Assembly (NCBI RefSeq): GCF_008727755.1
Contig: NZ_CP044231.1
Span: forward strand, 1,922,001-1,986,000
Reading direction: 5' to 3'
DNA from: Microbacterium caowuchunii
GTDB lineage: Bacteria; Actinomycetota; Actinomycetes; Actinomycetales; Microbacteriaceae
DNA: 64,000 bases
Shown here piece by piece: positions 51,488-59,456 of this stretch; positions within the stretch are counted from its first letter, which is position 1, and the number at the start of each line of letters is the position of its first letter. The translations under genes were made by a program, and so were the position numbers. The notes below the pieces were generated by a model. The model had not been told where the DNA came from. It searched no databases and saw only the letters and a program-made list of their open reading frames with translations.

Positions 51488-51540
51488 TCATCCCCCTTGG
51501 GTGACGGTGTTGCACTGATTCTACGCGTCGTCGGTTTGAC

Positions 51541-51546
51541 TAGGCT
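51541..51546 (+). promoter_or_regulatory. Putative leaderless -10 element (TAGGCT) for the polyprenyl synthetase gene
   Basis: TAGGCT, six bases, GTG at 51553. No Shine-Dalgarno sequence is present, and the spacing selects the GTG over the ATG at 51562. Confidence 0.55.
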
Positions 51547-51552
51547 AGGCCT

Positions 51553-52647
51553 GTGTCGAGCATGTCAGATGCGATCGAGGCGGTTTCCCAGCGTCTGGAC
51601 AACTTCTTCTCATCGCAGTATCGGAAAGCCGGCGAAACGGGCCCGGAAGGGGCCGATTTCGTCCGTGCGACGGCGGCGTCCGTGCACGGCGGAAAGCGAC
51701 TGCGCGCACGGTTCTGCCTGACCGGCTGGCGCGCTGTCGCCGAGGTGGCCGGCCGGGGCTCCACCCCCGATGACGCGGCCGTCGCCGCCGCCGCATCCCT
51801 CGAGGTGTTCCACGCCGCAGCCCTCGTGCACGACGACCTCATCGACAACTCGGACACCCGTCGCGGACACCCCGCGGCGCATCGGGCCCTGGAGGCGCAC
51901 CACCGCGGACGCGGATGGGCCGGTGACGCCGCCGCCTTCGGTCGCTCCGCAGCGATCCTGGGCGGCGATCTCCTGGTCGCCTGGAGCGACGACCTGCTGG
52001 AGGAGGGGTTGCTGCGCGCCCGCCCGGAGGACGCTGCGGTCGCCCGCGCCGAGTACGGCAGGATGCGGCGCGGCGTGACGATCGGTCAGTTCCTCGACAT
52101 CGCCGAGGAGTCGGCGTTCGTCACGGAGGACGATGAGCGCCACGCCGAGCGGGCGCTGCGGGTCGCCTCACTGAAGTCCGCGCGCTACAGCGTGGAGCAG
52201 CCCCTGCGGATCGGGGCCGCCCTCGCCGGCGCCTCGGACGCGCAGCTCGACGCGCTCGGCGCGTTCGGCCACCCCATCGGTATGGCCTTCCAGCTGCGCG
52301 ACGACGTGCTCGGGGTGTTCGGCGACGCCGAGGTGACCGGCAAGCCCTCCGGAGACGACCTGCGTGAGGGCAAGCGCACGGTCCTCATCGCCTATACCCG
52401 CGAGGGTCTCGCTCCCGCAGACCGGCCGCGCTTCGACGCCCTCATCGGCGACCCGACGCTCCACGCGGACCAGATCGCGGCTCTGCAGCGGACGATCGTG
52501 GAGACGGGCGCCCTCGAGCGCGTCGAGGAGCTGATCAGCAGCTACACCGCCGAGGCGGATCGAGCACTGGCAACCGCGCACCTCGGCGAGGCCGCCGTGG
52601 CCGAGCTCGAGGAGCTCGCCCGCGCCGCCACCGCCCGCGCGGCCTGA
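51553..52647 (+). CDS. Polyprenyl (geranylgeranyl-type) diphosphate synthase
   Basis: A 364-residue trans-isoprenyl diphosphate synthase. The first Asp-rich motif is DDLID (94-98, in LVHDDLIDNSDTRRG) and the second is in FQLRDDVLGVFGD (about residues 240-252); KRL and the basic GKRT segment are also present. It condenses IPP with allylic diphosphates. The chain length is uncertain; position 4-5 before the first motif (HAAALVH) would need modelling. It corresponds to idsA2 (Rv2173). The product may feed menaquinone or carotenoid synthesis. Confidence 0.92.
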   Translation: MSSMSDAIEAVSQRLDNFFSSQYRKAGETGPEGADFVRATAASVHGGKRLRARFCLTGWRAVAEVAGRGSTPDDAAVAAAASLEVFHAAALVHDDLIDNSDTRRGHPAAHRALEAHHRGRGWAGDAAAFGRSAAILGGDLLVAWSDDLLEEGLLRARPEDAAVARAEYGRMRRGVTIGQFLDIAEESAFVTEDDERHAERALRVASLKSARYSVEQPLRIGAALAGASDAQLDALGAFGHPIGMAFQLRDDVLGVFGDAEVTGKPSGDDLREGKRTVLIAYTREGLAPADRPRFDALIGDPTLHADQIAALQRTIVETGALERVEELISSYTAEADRALATAHLGEAAVAELEELARAATARAA

Positions 52648-52663
52648 CCGGGTCCGCGGGCGA

Positions 52664-53014
52664 TCAGGCGAGGGTCCGCGCGATGCGGCGGACCTCGCTC
52701 TTGCGTCCCTGCAGCAGGGAGGCGATGGGCGCCTGGCCGATGGCCTCCTCGTGATCGAGCAGCCAGTCGATGGCCTCGTCGTCGGTCAGCCCGGCATCCC
52801 GCAGCGCGATGATGGTGCCGCGGAGGGAGCTCAACGGCTGCCCCTCGACGAGGAAGATGCTCGGGACCGCGAACGGACCGTTGCGACGGGAACCGATCAG
52901 GTACGCCTCGTCCAGGTAGCGGCGCACTCGGCTCAGTGATTCGCCGGTGGCCTCGACGAGGTCCGGCATGGTCAGCCAGTCGGTGGGGGTACGGGGGTGG
53001 ATGTCGCCGGTCAC
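52664..53014 (-). CDS. Rv2175c-family winged-helix DNA-binding protein
   Basis: A 116-residue protein matching the Rv2175c family. The N-terminal wHTH reads WLTMPDLVEATGESLSRVRRYLDE, then RNGPFAVPSIF, and the C-terminal helical part AGLTDDEAIDWLLDHEEAIG ends KSEVRRIARTL. In M. tuberculosis the homologue binds DNA and is a substrate of the kinase PknL. Here the kinase gene lies 1.2 kb away on the opposite strand. The GTG start is six bases after GATAGT (53021-53026). Confidence 0.9.
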   Translation of the reverse strand: MTGDIHPRTPTDWLTMPDLVEATGESLSRVRRYLDEAYLIGSRRNGPFAVPSIFLVEGQPLSSLRGTIIALRDAGLTDDEAIDWLLDHEEAIGQAPIASLLQGRKSEVRRIARTLA

Positions 53015-53158
53015 CCAGCAACTATCCCACCTCCCGGGCGGTGCATCCGAACACGCTGGTCACATCCGCCTCACGAGTCACACTGCTTGACACCGTTTTA
53101 CAGGCGTGTCAGGGTGTCCGGACCCCCGGAAGGACGATCCACCATGAGGAGGACGCCC

Positions 53159-54172
53159 ATGTCTTCGCACGCCTTCATGACCCCCCGTCTCTCGGCCCTC
53201 GGCCTCTCCGCCGTCGCCGGCGGGATGGTCCTCGCCCTGCATCCCTCGGGTGCGGAAGCAGCCGAACGCGCCCCGCTGGCCGCCGCGCCCGCCACCCATG
53301 TCGTACCGGCGCAGCCGTCACCTCCCCCGTCCGGCCACACCGTCGTCGCCGGTGAGAGCGTGAGCACGATCGCAGCGCGCTACGGCCTCGCGACGACGGA
53401 CGTCCTCGCCTGGAACGGCCTCAGCTTCGGCGATTCCGTCATCCGCCCCGGCGACGTGCTGGTGCTCGCCGCGCCCGCCGCCGCTCCCCCAGCTGCCGCT
53501 CCCGCAGCCCCCGCTCCCGCCGCACCGGCCGCACCCGCTCCGCTGGGTCACCTCGTGCAGGCCGGCGACACCATCGCGGCGATCGCGGCCCGCAACGGCA
53601 CCACGACGCAGGCGGTCCTCGCCGCCAACGGGCTCACCTGGGACTCGATCATCTACCCCGGTCAGACGATCGCCGTCCCGGCCGCATCCGCCCCGGCCCC
53701 GGCGCCGGCAGCGGCACCCGCCGCCGACTCCGCTCCCGCACCGGCACCGGCACCGGCACCCATCGACCTCGACGCCGAGCAGATCGCGAACGCGAGGATC
53801 ATCATCGGCGTGGGCCGCGAACTCGGCGTCCCCGACCGCGGGATCGTGATCGCGCTCGGCACGGCGATGCAGGAGTCCTGGATCCGGAACCTCGACTGGG
53901 GCGACCGGGATTCGCTGGGACTGTTCCAGCAGCGCCCGTCCACCGGGTGGGGAACCGAGGAGGAGATCCGGGACGCGACCCGCGCGGCGCGTGCCTTCTA
54001 CGGAGGCGCACAGGACCCGAACGGCTCCCGCACCCGCGGGTTGCTCGACATCCCGGGGTGGGAGTCGCTGCCCTACGCGGACGCCGCGCAAGCGGTGCAG
54101 ATCTCCGCCTACCCCGACCGCTACGCGCGGTGGGAGCAGCCGGCCACCACCTGGCTGGCCGCACTCGGCTGA
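53159..54172 (+). CDS. Secreted LysM protein with lysozyme-like C-terminal domain
   Basis: A 337-residue exported wall protein. The signal peptide spans about residues 1-36 (cleavage near AEAA), with two LysM repeats (about 58-103 and 130-175) joined and followed by Ala/Pro linkers. A C-terminal domain (about 212-337) has the run IALGTAMQESWIRNLDWGDRDSLGLFQQRPS (split: IALGTAMQESW, IRNLDWGDRD, SLGLFQQRPS). That domain is typical of actinobacterial lysozyme-like/transglycosylase proteins, with E in MQESW the likely catalytic residue. AGGAGG six bases before the ATG at 53159 decides the start over 53144. It lies between the Rv2175c-like gene and the kinase gene. Confidence 0.88.
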   Translation: MSSHAFMTPRLSALGLSAVAGGMVLALHPSGAEAAERAPLAAAPATHVVPAQPSPPPSGHTVVAGESVSTIAARYGLATTDVLAWNGLSFGDSVIRPGDVLVLAAPAAAPPAAAPAAPAPAAPAAPAPLGHLVQAGDTIAAIAARNGTTTQAVLAANGLTWDSIIYPGQTIAVPAASAPAPAPAAAPAADSAPAPAPAPAPIDLDAEQIANARIIIGVGRELGVPDRGIVIALGTAMQESWIRNLDWGDRDSLGLFQQRPSTGWGTEEEIRDATRAARAFYGGAQDPNGSRTRGLLDIPGWESLPYADAAQAVQISAYPDRYARWEQPATTWLAALG

Positions 54173-54222
54173 ATTCCCGGTCCGGGGGTGCGCCGCTGCC
54201 GCGGCTCACAGCCACGGCTCCG

Positions 54223-54228
54223 TAGACT
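54223..54228 (+). promoter_or_regulatory. Putative leaderless -10 element (TAGACT) for the PASTA kinase gene
   Basis: TAGACT, six bases (CTGATC), GTG at 54235. No ribosome-binding site is visible. Confidence 0.6.
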
Positions 54229-54234
54229 CTGATC

Positions 54235-56178
54235 GTGAGCACGAGCCAGCGCGCGGATCCGCTGATCGGCCGTCTGGTCGACGGACGGTACCGCGTGCGC
54301 GCCCGGATCGCCCGCGGCGGGATGGCGACGGTGTACGTCGCGACCGACCTCCGCCTCGAACGCCGCGTTGCGCTGAAGGTCATGCACGGGCACCTGAGCG
54401 ACGACACCGTGTTCCAGAGCCGCTTCATCCAGGAGGCCAGGGCGGCCGCGCGACTGGCCGACCCGCACGTGGTCAACGTGTTCGACCAGGGCCAGGACAG
54501 CGACATGGCCTACCTGGTGATGGAGTACCTGCCGGGCATCACCCTGCGCGACCTGCTGAAGGAGCAGCGCCGCCTCTCCATCCCGCAGACGATCACGATC
54601 ATGGACGCCATCCTCTCCGGGCTCGCCGCCGCGCACCGCGCCGGCATCGTGCACCGTGACGTGAAGCCCGAGAACGTCCTGCTGGCCGAGGACGGCCGCA
54701 TCAAGATCGGCGACTTCGGGCTCGCCCGCGCGACGACCGCGAACACGGCGAGCGGGCAGCAGTTGCTCGGCACCATCGCCTACCTCGCCCCCGAGCTCGT
54801 CACCCGGGGCAGCGCGGACGCACGCAGCGACATCTACGCGCTCGGGATCATGCTGTACGAGATGCTCACCGGCGAACAGCCATACAAGGGCGAGCAGCCC
54901 ATGCAGATCGCCTACCAGCACGCCACCGACTCGGTCCCGCGGCCGAGCGTGAAGAACCCCGGCGTCCCCGAGCCGCTCGACGAGCTGGTGCTCTGGGCGA
55001 CCGAGCGCTCCCCCGATGCACGGCCCGTGGACGCCGACGAGATGCTGCGCCGGCTCCGCGACATCGAACGCGAGCTGGGCGTCGCCCCGCAGGTGGCACG
55101 AACCCTCGCCGTGGGCACCGCGATCGACGACGAGGCATTCGACTCGGGCGAGCTCACCAAGGCGATCCCCGCGGCCCTCACCGGACCGACGCCCGTCGCC
55201 GCGGACGCGGACAACGCCTCGTTGCTGCGCCGTCGCGCGCGGCGGCGAGCGGCCAAGGGCGGCTGGCTCTTCACGATCGTGATCCTTCTGGCTGCCCTCG
55301 CCGGCGGCATCGGCTGGTGGTTCGGTTCCGGTCCCGGCTCCCTCGTGGCGGTGCCGTCCGTCACGGGACTCACCTTCGAGGAGGCCGAGGCCGCCCTCAT
55401 CGCGCAGACGCTGGTGGCCGAGCCCGCCGAGGAGTACAGCCTGGATGTGGAGGCGGGGCGCGTCATCCGCACCGAACCGGGCGGTGGCGAACGCCTGGAG
55501 CAGGACTCCGTGGTCCGCGTCATCCTGTCCCTGGGTCCGCAACCACACGAGGTGGGCGCCCTCGCCGGGATGGGCGTGGATGAGGTCACCGCCGCACTCC
55601 AACAGGTCAAGGTCGGCATCGCCGATCCCGCGTACGTCTTCACGGATTCGGCCGACGGAACGGTCGTCTCCGCATCCGTCGCGCGCCCCGCAGGCGGGGA
55701 GCCGGTCGACTGCTCCGGCGGCTGCACCGTCTACGAGGGCGACACCGCATCCCTACTGGTGTCCCGTGGCCCCGTCCCCGACGTGTCCGGGCTCAAGCCC
55801 GACGACGCCGTGCGTGCGCTCGAGAGCGTGGGGCTCGACGTCTCCGGCGACCGCCCGACGGAGACGTCGGAGGACGTCGCGAAGGGCAACGTCATCCGCA
55901 TCGCGGAGCGCGACGGCGGCGGCGACTGGCGTCCCGGCGACACGGTCACCCTCGTCGTCTCGGACGGGCCGCCGCTGTTCCGCGTACCGGATGTCACGGG
56001 TCAGAACCGCGACCAGGCCAAGCGCGCCCTCGCCGACGCGGGCTTCACCGCGGACTACCTGCCCACCTGGGATCTGTTCCCGAACGGCTCCACCCGCGTG
56101 GAGGCGCAGAACCCCGCCGCCGGATCCATGGTGGTCCGCGGCACGAAGGTCTCCCTGCGCTTCAACGTCTCCGGCTGA
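54235..56178 (+). CDS. pknL: Serine/threonine protein kinase with PASTA domains (PknL-like)
   Basis: A 647-residue membrane kinase. Kinase domain residues 14-280 with GRYRVRARIARGGMA glycine loop, catalytic K48, HRD 140-142, DFG 160-162 and the activation loop LGTIAYLAPE. One transmembrane helix (about 343-363) is followed by four extracellular PASTA repeats (about 372-438, 439-510, 518-590, 588-647). PASTA domains bind muropeptides or lipid II. Position next to the Rv2175c homologue and aroG equals pknL (Rv2176). Mycobacterial PknL lacks this number of PASTA repeats, so the equivalence is by position and kinase domain. Confidence 0.93.
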   Translation: MSTSQRADPLIGRLVDGRYRVRARIARGGMATVYVATDLRLERRVALKVMHGHLSDDTVFQSRFIQEARAAARLADPHVVNVFDQGQDSDMAYLVMEYLPGITLRDLLKEQRRLSIPQTITIMDAILSGLAAAHRAGIVHRDVKPENVLLAEDGRIKIGDFGLARATTANTASGQQLLGTIAYLAPELVTRGSADARSDIYALGIMLYEMLTGEQPYKGEQPMQIAYQHATDSVPRPSVKNPGVPEPLDELVLWATERSPDARPVDADEMLRRLRDIERELGVAPQVARTLAVGTAIDDEAFDSGELTKAIPAALTGPTPVAADADNASLLRRRARRRAAKGGWLFTIVILLAALAGGIGWWFGSGPGSLVAVPSVTGLTFEEAEAALIAQTLVAEPAEEYSLDVEAGRVIRTEPGGGERLEQDSVVRVILSLGPQPHEVGALAGMGVDEVTAALQQVKVGIADPAYVFTDSADGTVVSASVARPAGGEPVDCSGGCTVYEGDTASLLVSRGPVPDVSGLKPDDAVRALESVGLDVSGDRPTETSEDVAKGNVIRIAERDGGGDWRPGDTVTLVVSDGPPLFRVPDVTGQNRDQAKRALADAGFTADYLPTWDLFPNGSTRVEAQNPAAGSMVVRGTKVSLRFNVSG

Positions 56179-56194
56179 TCCCGCACCCACGCAT

Positions 56195-56279
56195 CGCCGA
56201 GCCACCCCGCAAACGCCGAACCACCCCGGTATGCGCGGGGCATAACGGGGTGGTTCGGTGCGTAAGGGGTGGGTCGGCG
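56195..56279. repeat. 85-bp nested palindrome between pknL and aroG
   Basis: The inner arms CCGAACCACCCCG (56216-56228) and CGGGGTGGTTCGG (56246-56258) are perfect. The outer arms (56195-56215 and 56259-56279) repeat the same motif with a few mismatches, so each half holds two tandem CGAnCCACCCC units. It lies between convergent genes and can end both transcripts. Its regular double-unit design resembles a dispersed repeat. Confidence 0.75.
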
Positions 56280-56294
56280 GAGAAGAAGCGCGGG

Positions 56295-57632
56295 TCAGCG
56301 CTTCTCGAGCTCCTCGGCCACGAGGAACGCGAGCTCCAGGCTCTGCATGTGGTTCAGGCGCGGGTCGCACAGCGACTCGTAACGCGTCGCCAGCGTGGCC
56401 TCGTCGATCATCTCGGACCCGCCGAGGCACTCGGTCACGTCGTCGCCGGTCAGCTCCACGTGGATGCCGCCGGGGAAGGTACCCACGGCACGGTGCGCCT
56501 CGAAGAAACCACGCACCTCGTCCACGACGTCATCGAAACGACGGGTCTTGTACCCGGTCGGGGTCGTGATGCCGTTGCCGTGCATCGGGTCGGTCACCCA
56601 CAGCGGGGTCGCGCCCGAGTCCTTCACCGCTTCCAGCAGGGGCGGCAGCGCATCGCGGATCTTCCCGGCACCCATCCGGGTGATGAAGGTGAGCCGGCCC
56701 GGCTCGCGCTCGGGATCGAGCTTGTCGATCAGCGCCAGCGCGGTGTCGGTCGACGTCGTCGGCCCGAGCTTCACGCCGATCGGGTTCCGGATCTTCGAGA
56801 AGTAGTCGACGTGCGCACCGTCGAGGTCGCGGGTGCGCTCCCCGATCCAGAGGAAGTGCGCGGACGTGTTGTACGGGGTGAGGGTGCGCGAGTCGATCCG
56901 CGTCATCGGACGCTCGTAGTCCATCAGCAGGCCCTCGTGGCCCGTGTAGAACTCGACGTGACGCAGCTCTTCGAAGTCCGCGCCGGCGGCCTCCATGAAC
57001 TTGATCGCACGATCGATCTCGCCGGCGATGCGCTCGTAGCGCTGGTTGGCCGGGTTCTCGGCGAAGCCCTTGTTCCAGCTGTGCACCTCGCGGAGGTCCG
57101 CGAACCCGCCCTGCGTGAACGCACGGATGAGGTTCAGCGTCGACGCGGCGGTGTGGTAGCCCTTGAGCAGGCGCTGCGGGTCGGCCGTGCGGGAGCCTTC
57201 GGTGAAGTCGAAGCCGTTCACGATGTCGCCGCGGTACGCGGGCAGCGTCACCTCCCCGCGCGTCTCGGTGTCGCTGGAGCGCGGCTTGGCGAACTGGCCC
57301 GCCATCCGGCCCATCTTCACAACGGGCATCGATGCGCCGTAGGTGAGGACGACGGCCATCTGCAGCAGCGTCTTGATGCGGTTCCTGATCTGCTCGGCGG
57401 TCGCGCCGGCGAACGTCTCGGCGCAGTCACCGCCCTGCAGGAGGAACGCGCGACCGGATGCGGCACGGGCGAGGCGGTCCCGCAGGCGGTCCACCTCTCC
57501 GGCGAACACCAGCGGGGGCAGGGTCGAGATCTCGGCGGAGACGTCGGCGACAGCGTCGGCGTCGGGCCACATCGGCTGCTGCTTGATGGGCAGCGTCCGC
57601 CAGTGATCGAGAGGATCGAGCGAGGAGAGCAT
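56295..57632 (-). CDS. aroG: 3-deoxy-7-phosphoheptulonate synthase, class II
   Basis: A 445-residue class II (plant-type) DAHP synthase, the first enzyme of the shikimate pathway. Signatures: LQGGDCAETFAG (metal-binding Cys), KMGRMAGQFAKPR, the RGDIVNGF and WVTDPMHGNG runs, and GGIHVELTGDDVTECLGG. Full length. It starts at ATG 57632, four bases after the plsC stop. TAGACT overlapping that stop gives it a leaderless promoter of its own. Confidence 0.97.
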   Translation of the reverse strand: MLSSLDPLDHWRTLPIKQQPMWPDADAVADVSAEISTLPPLVFAGEVDRLRDRLARAASGRAFLLQGGDCAETFAGATAEQIRNRIKTLLQMAVVLTYGASMPVVKMGRMAGQFAKPRSSDTETRGEVTLPAYRGDIVNGFDFTEGSRTADPQRLLKGYHTAASTLNLIRAFTQGGFADLREVHSWNKGFAENPANQRYERIAGEIDRAIKFMEAAGADFEELRHVEFYTGHEGLLMDYERPMTRIDSRTLTPYNTSAHFLWIGERTRDLDGAHVDYFSKIRNPIGVKLGPTTSTDTALALIDKLDPEREPGRLTFITRMGAGKIRDALPPLLEAVKDSGATPLWVTDPMHGNGITTPTGYKTRRFDDVVDEVRGFFEAHRAVGTFPGGIHVELTGDDVTECLGGSEMIDEATLATRYESLCDPRLNHMQSLELAFLVAEELEKR

Positions 57633-57636
57633 CCCG

Positions 57637-58350
57637 TCAGTCTAGCGAGGAGCGGGTCCCCTCAGATGCGCGTGCCACGGCTCGGTTCTTCACGGTCGAG
57701 GCGTAGACATCCTCGTACTCCTGGGCGCCCAGTCGCTGCAGCGCGATCATGATCTCGTCGGTCACGGACCGCAGCACGTAACGGTCGCCCTCCATGCCGG
57801 CGAAACGGGAGAAATCGAGGGGCTCACCGATCACGATGCCGACACGTCCGATCCGCGGGATCCGCTTCCCGATGGGCATGATGGTGTCGGTGTCGACCAT
57901 GACCACCGGCACGACCGGAACGTGCGCCTCCAGTGCCATCCGGGCGATGCCGGTCCGCCCCCGGTAGAGCTTCCCATCGGGGCTGCGGGTGCCCTCCGGG
58001 TAGATGCCGAGCAGGTCTCCACCCCCGAGCACCTGCAGGCCGGTGTTCAGCGAGGCCTCGGACGCCTTGCCGCCGGAGCGGTCGATGGGGATCTGACCTG
58101 TGCCCTTGAAGAACGCCCGCGTCGCCCACCCGCGCAGGCCGCGCCCGGTGAAGTAGTCGCTCTTGGCCAGGAACGACATCGGCCGGTCGATCATCAGGGG
58201 GAGGAAGATCGAGTCGGCGAACGACAGGTGGTTGCTGGCGAGGATCGCCGCCCCCTCCGCGGGGATGTTCCGCCGCCCGACGATCCAGGGCCGGAAGACG
58301 CCCTTCACGATGGGGCCGATCACGACGTACTTCATCAGCCAGTAGAACAT
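57637..58350 (-). CDS. plsC: 1-acyl-sn-glycerol-3-phosphate acyltransferase family protein
   Basis: A 237-residue acyltransferase. The catalytic HxxxxD motif is H41-D46 (SNHLSFADS), and the substrate motif is YPEGTRSPDGKLYRGRTG. The N-terminal hydrophobic segment (MFYWLMKYVVIGPIVKGVF) anchors it in the membrane. It acylates lysophosphatidate or a related lipid in phospholipid synthesis; it is the counterpart of Rv2182c. It begins three bases after the glk stop; glk, plsC and aroG are probably co-transcribed. Confidence 0.92.
   Translation of the reverse strand: MFYWLMKYVVIGPIVKGVFRPWIVGRRNIPAEGAAILASNHLSFADSIFLPLMIDRPMSFLAKSDYFTGRGLRGWATRAFFKGTGQIPIDRSGGKASEASLNTGLQVLGGGDLLGIYPEGTRSPDGKLYRGRTGIARMALEAHVPVVPVVMVDTDTIMPIGKRIPRIGRVGIVIGEPLDFSRFAGMEGDRYVLRSVTDEIMIALQRLGAQEYEDVYASTVKNRAVARASEGTRSSLD
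57639..57644 (-). promoter_or_regulatory. Putative leaderless -10 element (TAGACT) for aroG
   Basis: TAGACT, six bases, ATG at 57632 on the minus strand. The hexamer overlaps the last base of the plsC stop codon, so aroG can be transcribed from within the operon. Confidence 0.55.
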
Positions 58351-58353
58351 GCG

Positions 58354-59304
58354 TCAGTTCTCCGTCAGGAACCGCCGCCGCGCGAGATCCGCGACGCCGA
58401 TGACGCCGGCGTCGTTCGTGAGCCGCGCCACCGCGAAGTCGGCGACCGGGCGCGAGCCGTACGCGGGCATGGCGTCGGCGAACGCCTCGCGCATGGGAGC
58501 GAGCAGCACCTCGCCGAGCTGGGACACTCCCCCGCCGATGACGAAACGCTCCGGATCGAGGATGGCGGCGAAACTGCCGCACGCGGTGCCGACGGCGACG
58601 GCGATGCGCCGCAGCGCTTCCAGGGCGCCCGGGTCGCCCTGCTGCACGAGACGGGAGATCACCTCACCGCTGAGCCCTTCCGGTGCTCCGGCAGCCGCCG
58701 CCAGGCCGGCACCGATGCCGAATGCGGCGTCCTGGGCGATCTCCGCCGCCTCCTGCTGCAGTGCGCGCCCGGAACCGTAGACCTCGAGGCAGCCGCGCTG
58801 TCCACATCCGCATGTGCGCCCGTTCGGGATGAGCCGCATGTGACCCAGCTCCGCGGCGACACCATGGCCACCGCGCAGCAGCGCGCCGTCGACGACCACC
58901 GCGCCGCCGACGCCGGTGCCGAGGGTCAGCATCACGACGTCGCGGAGGTCCTCCCCCGCGCCGTAGCGGTACTCGGCCCATCCGGCGGCGTTGGCATCGT
59001 TCTCGATGAGCACCGGAACGCCGGTGAGCGCCTCGAGACGCTCGCGCAGCGGTTCGTCGCGCCACGCGATGTTCGGGGCGAAGTACACGCGCGACCGATC
59101 GCGGTCGATGAACCCGGCCGCGGCGACTCCCGCGACCACGGGCTCGCCCGCCGCCAGCTCGGTCACCATGGCTGCCACGGCGGCCTCGATCTCGGCGACG
59201 TCCACCGGCGTGGCGACGCGACTGCGGCGGATGATGTCGCCGTTCTCATCGACGATGCCGCCGGCGATCTTCGTCCCGCCGATGTCGATTCCCACTGCGT
59301 GCAC
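58354..59304 (-). CDS. glk: ROK family glucokinase
   Basis: A 316-residue sugar kinase. The ATP-binding start is AVGIDIGGTKIAGGIVDENG, with the ROK zinc motif CGCGQRGCLEVYGSG and the catalytic ENDANAAGWAEYR containing the Asp. It lacks an N-terminal helix-turn-helix, so it is an enzyme rather than a ROK repressor. ATP versus polyphosphate use cannot be settled by eye. It starts with GTG at 59304. Upstream gene of plsC-aroG. Confidence 0.93.
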   Translation of the reverse strand: MHAVGIDIGGTKIAGGIVDENGDIIRRSRVATPVDVAEIEAAVAAMVTELAAGEPVVAGVAAAGFIDRDRSRVYFAPNIAWRDEPLRERLEALTGVPVLIENDANAAGWAEYRYGAGEDLRDVVMLTLGTGVGGAVVVDGALLRGGHGVAAELGHMRLIPNGRTCGCGQRGCLEVYGSGRALQQEAAEIAQDAAFGIGAGLAAAAGAPEGLSGEVISRLVQQGDPGALEALRRIAVAVGTACGSFAAILDPERFVIGGGVSQLGEVLLAPMREAFADAMPAYGSRPVADFAVARLTNDAGVIGVADLARRRFLTEN

Positions 59305-59456
59305 AGTGCCGTCCCTTCGCGTCCGTGAGCCTCCAGAAGCCTAGTCCGCGACACGCTGCACTCCTACTGACGAGCAGCGGTGGGACTGAGTATCACGGAT
59401 GCGTAGACTTGCGTCTCACAAGCCCGACCCCGCACGGTATCGAAGGAGCTGCCGAT

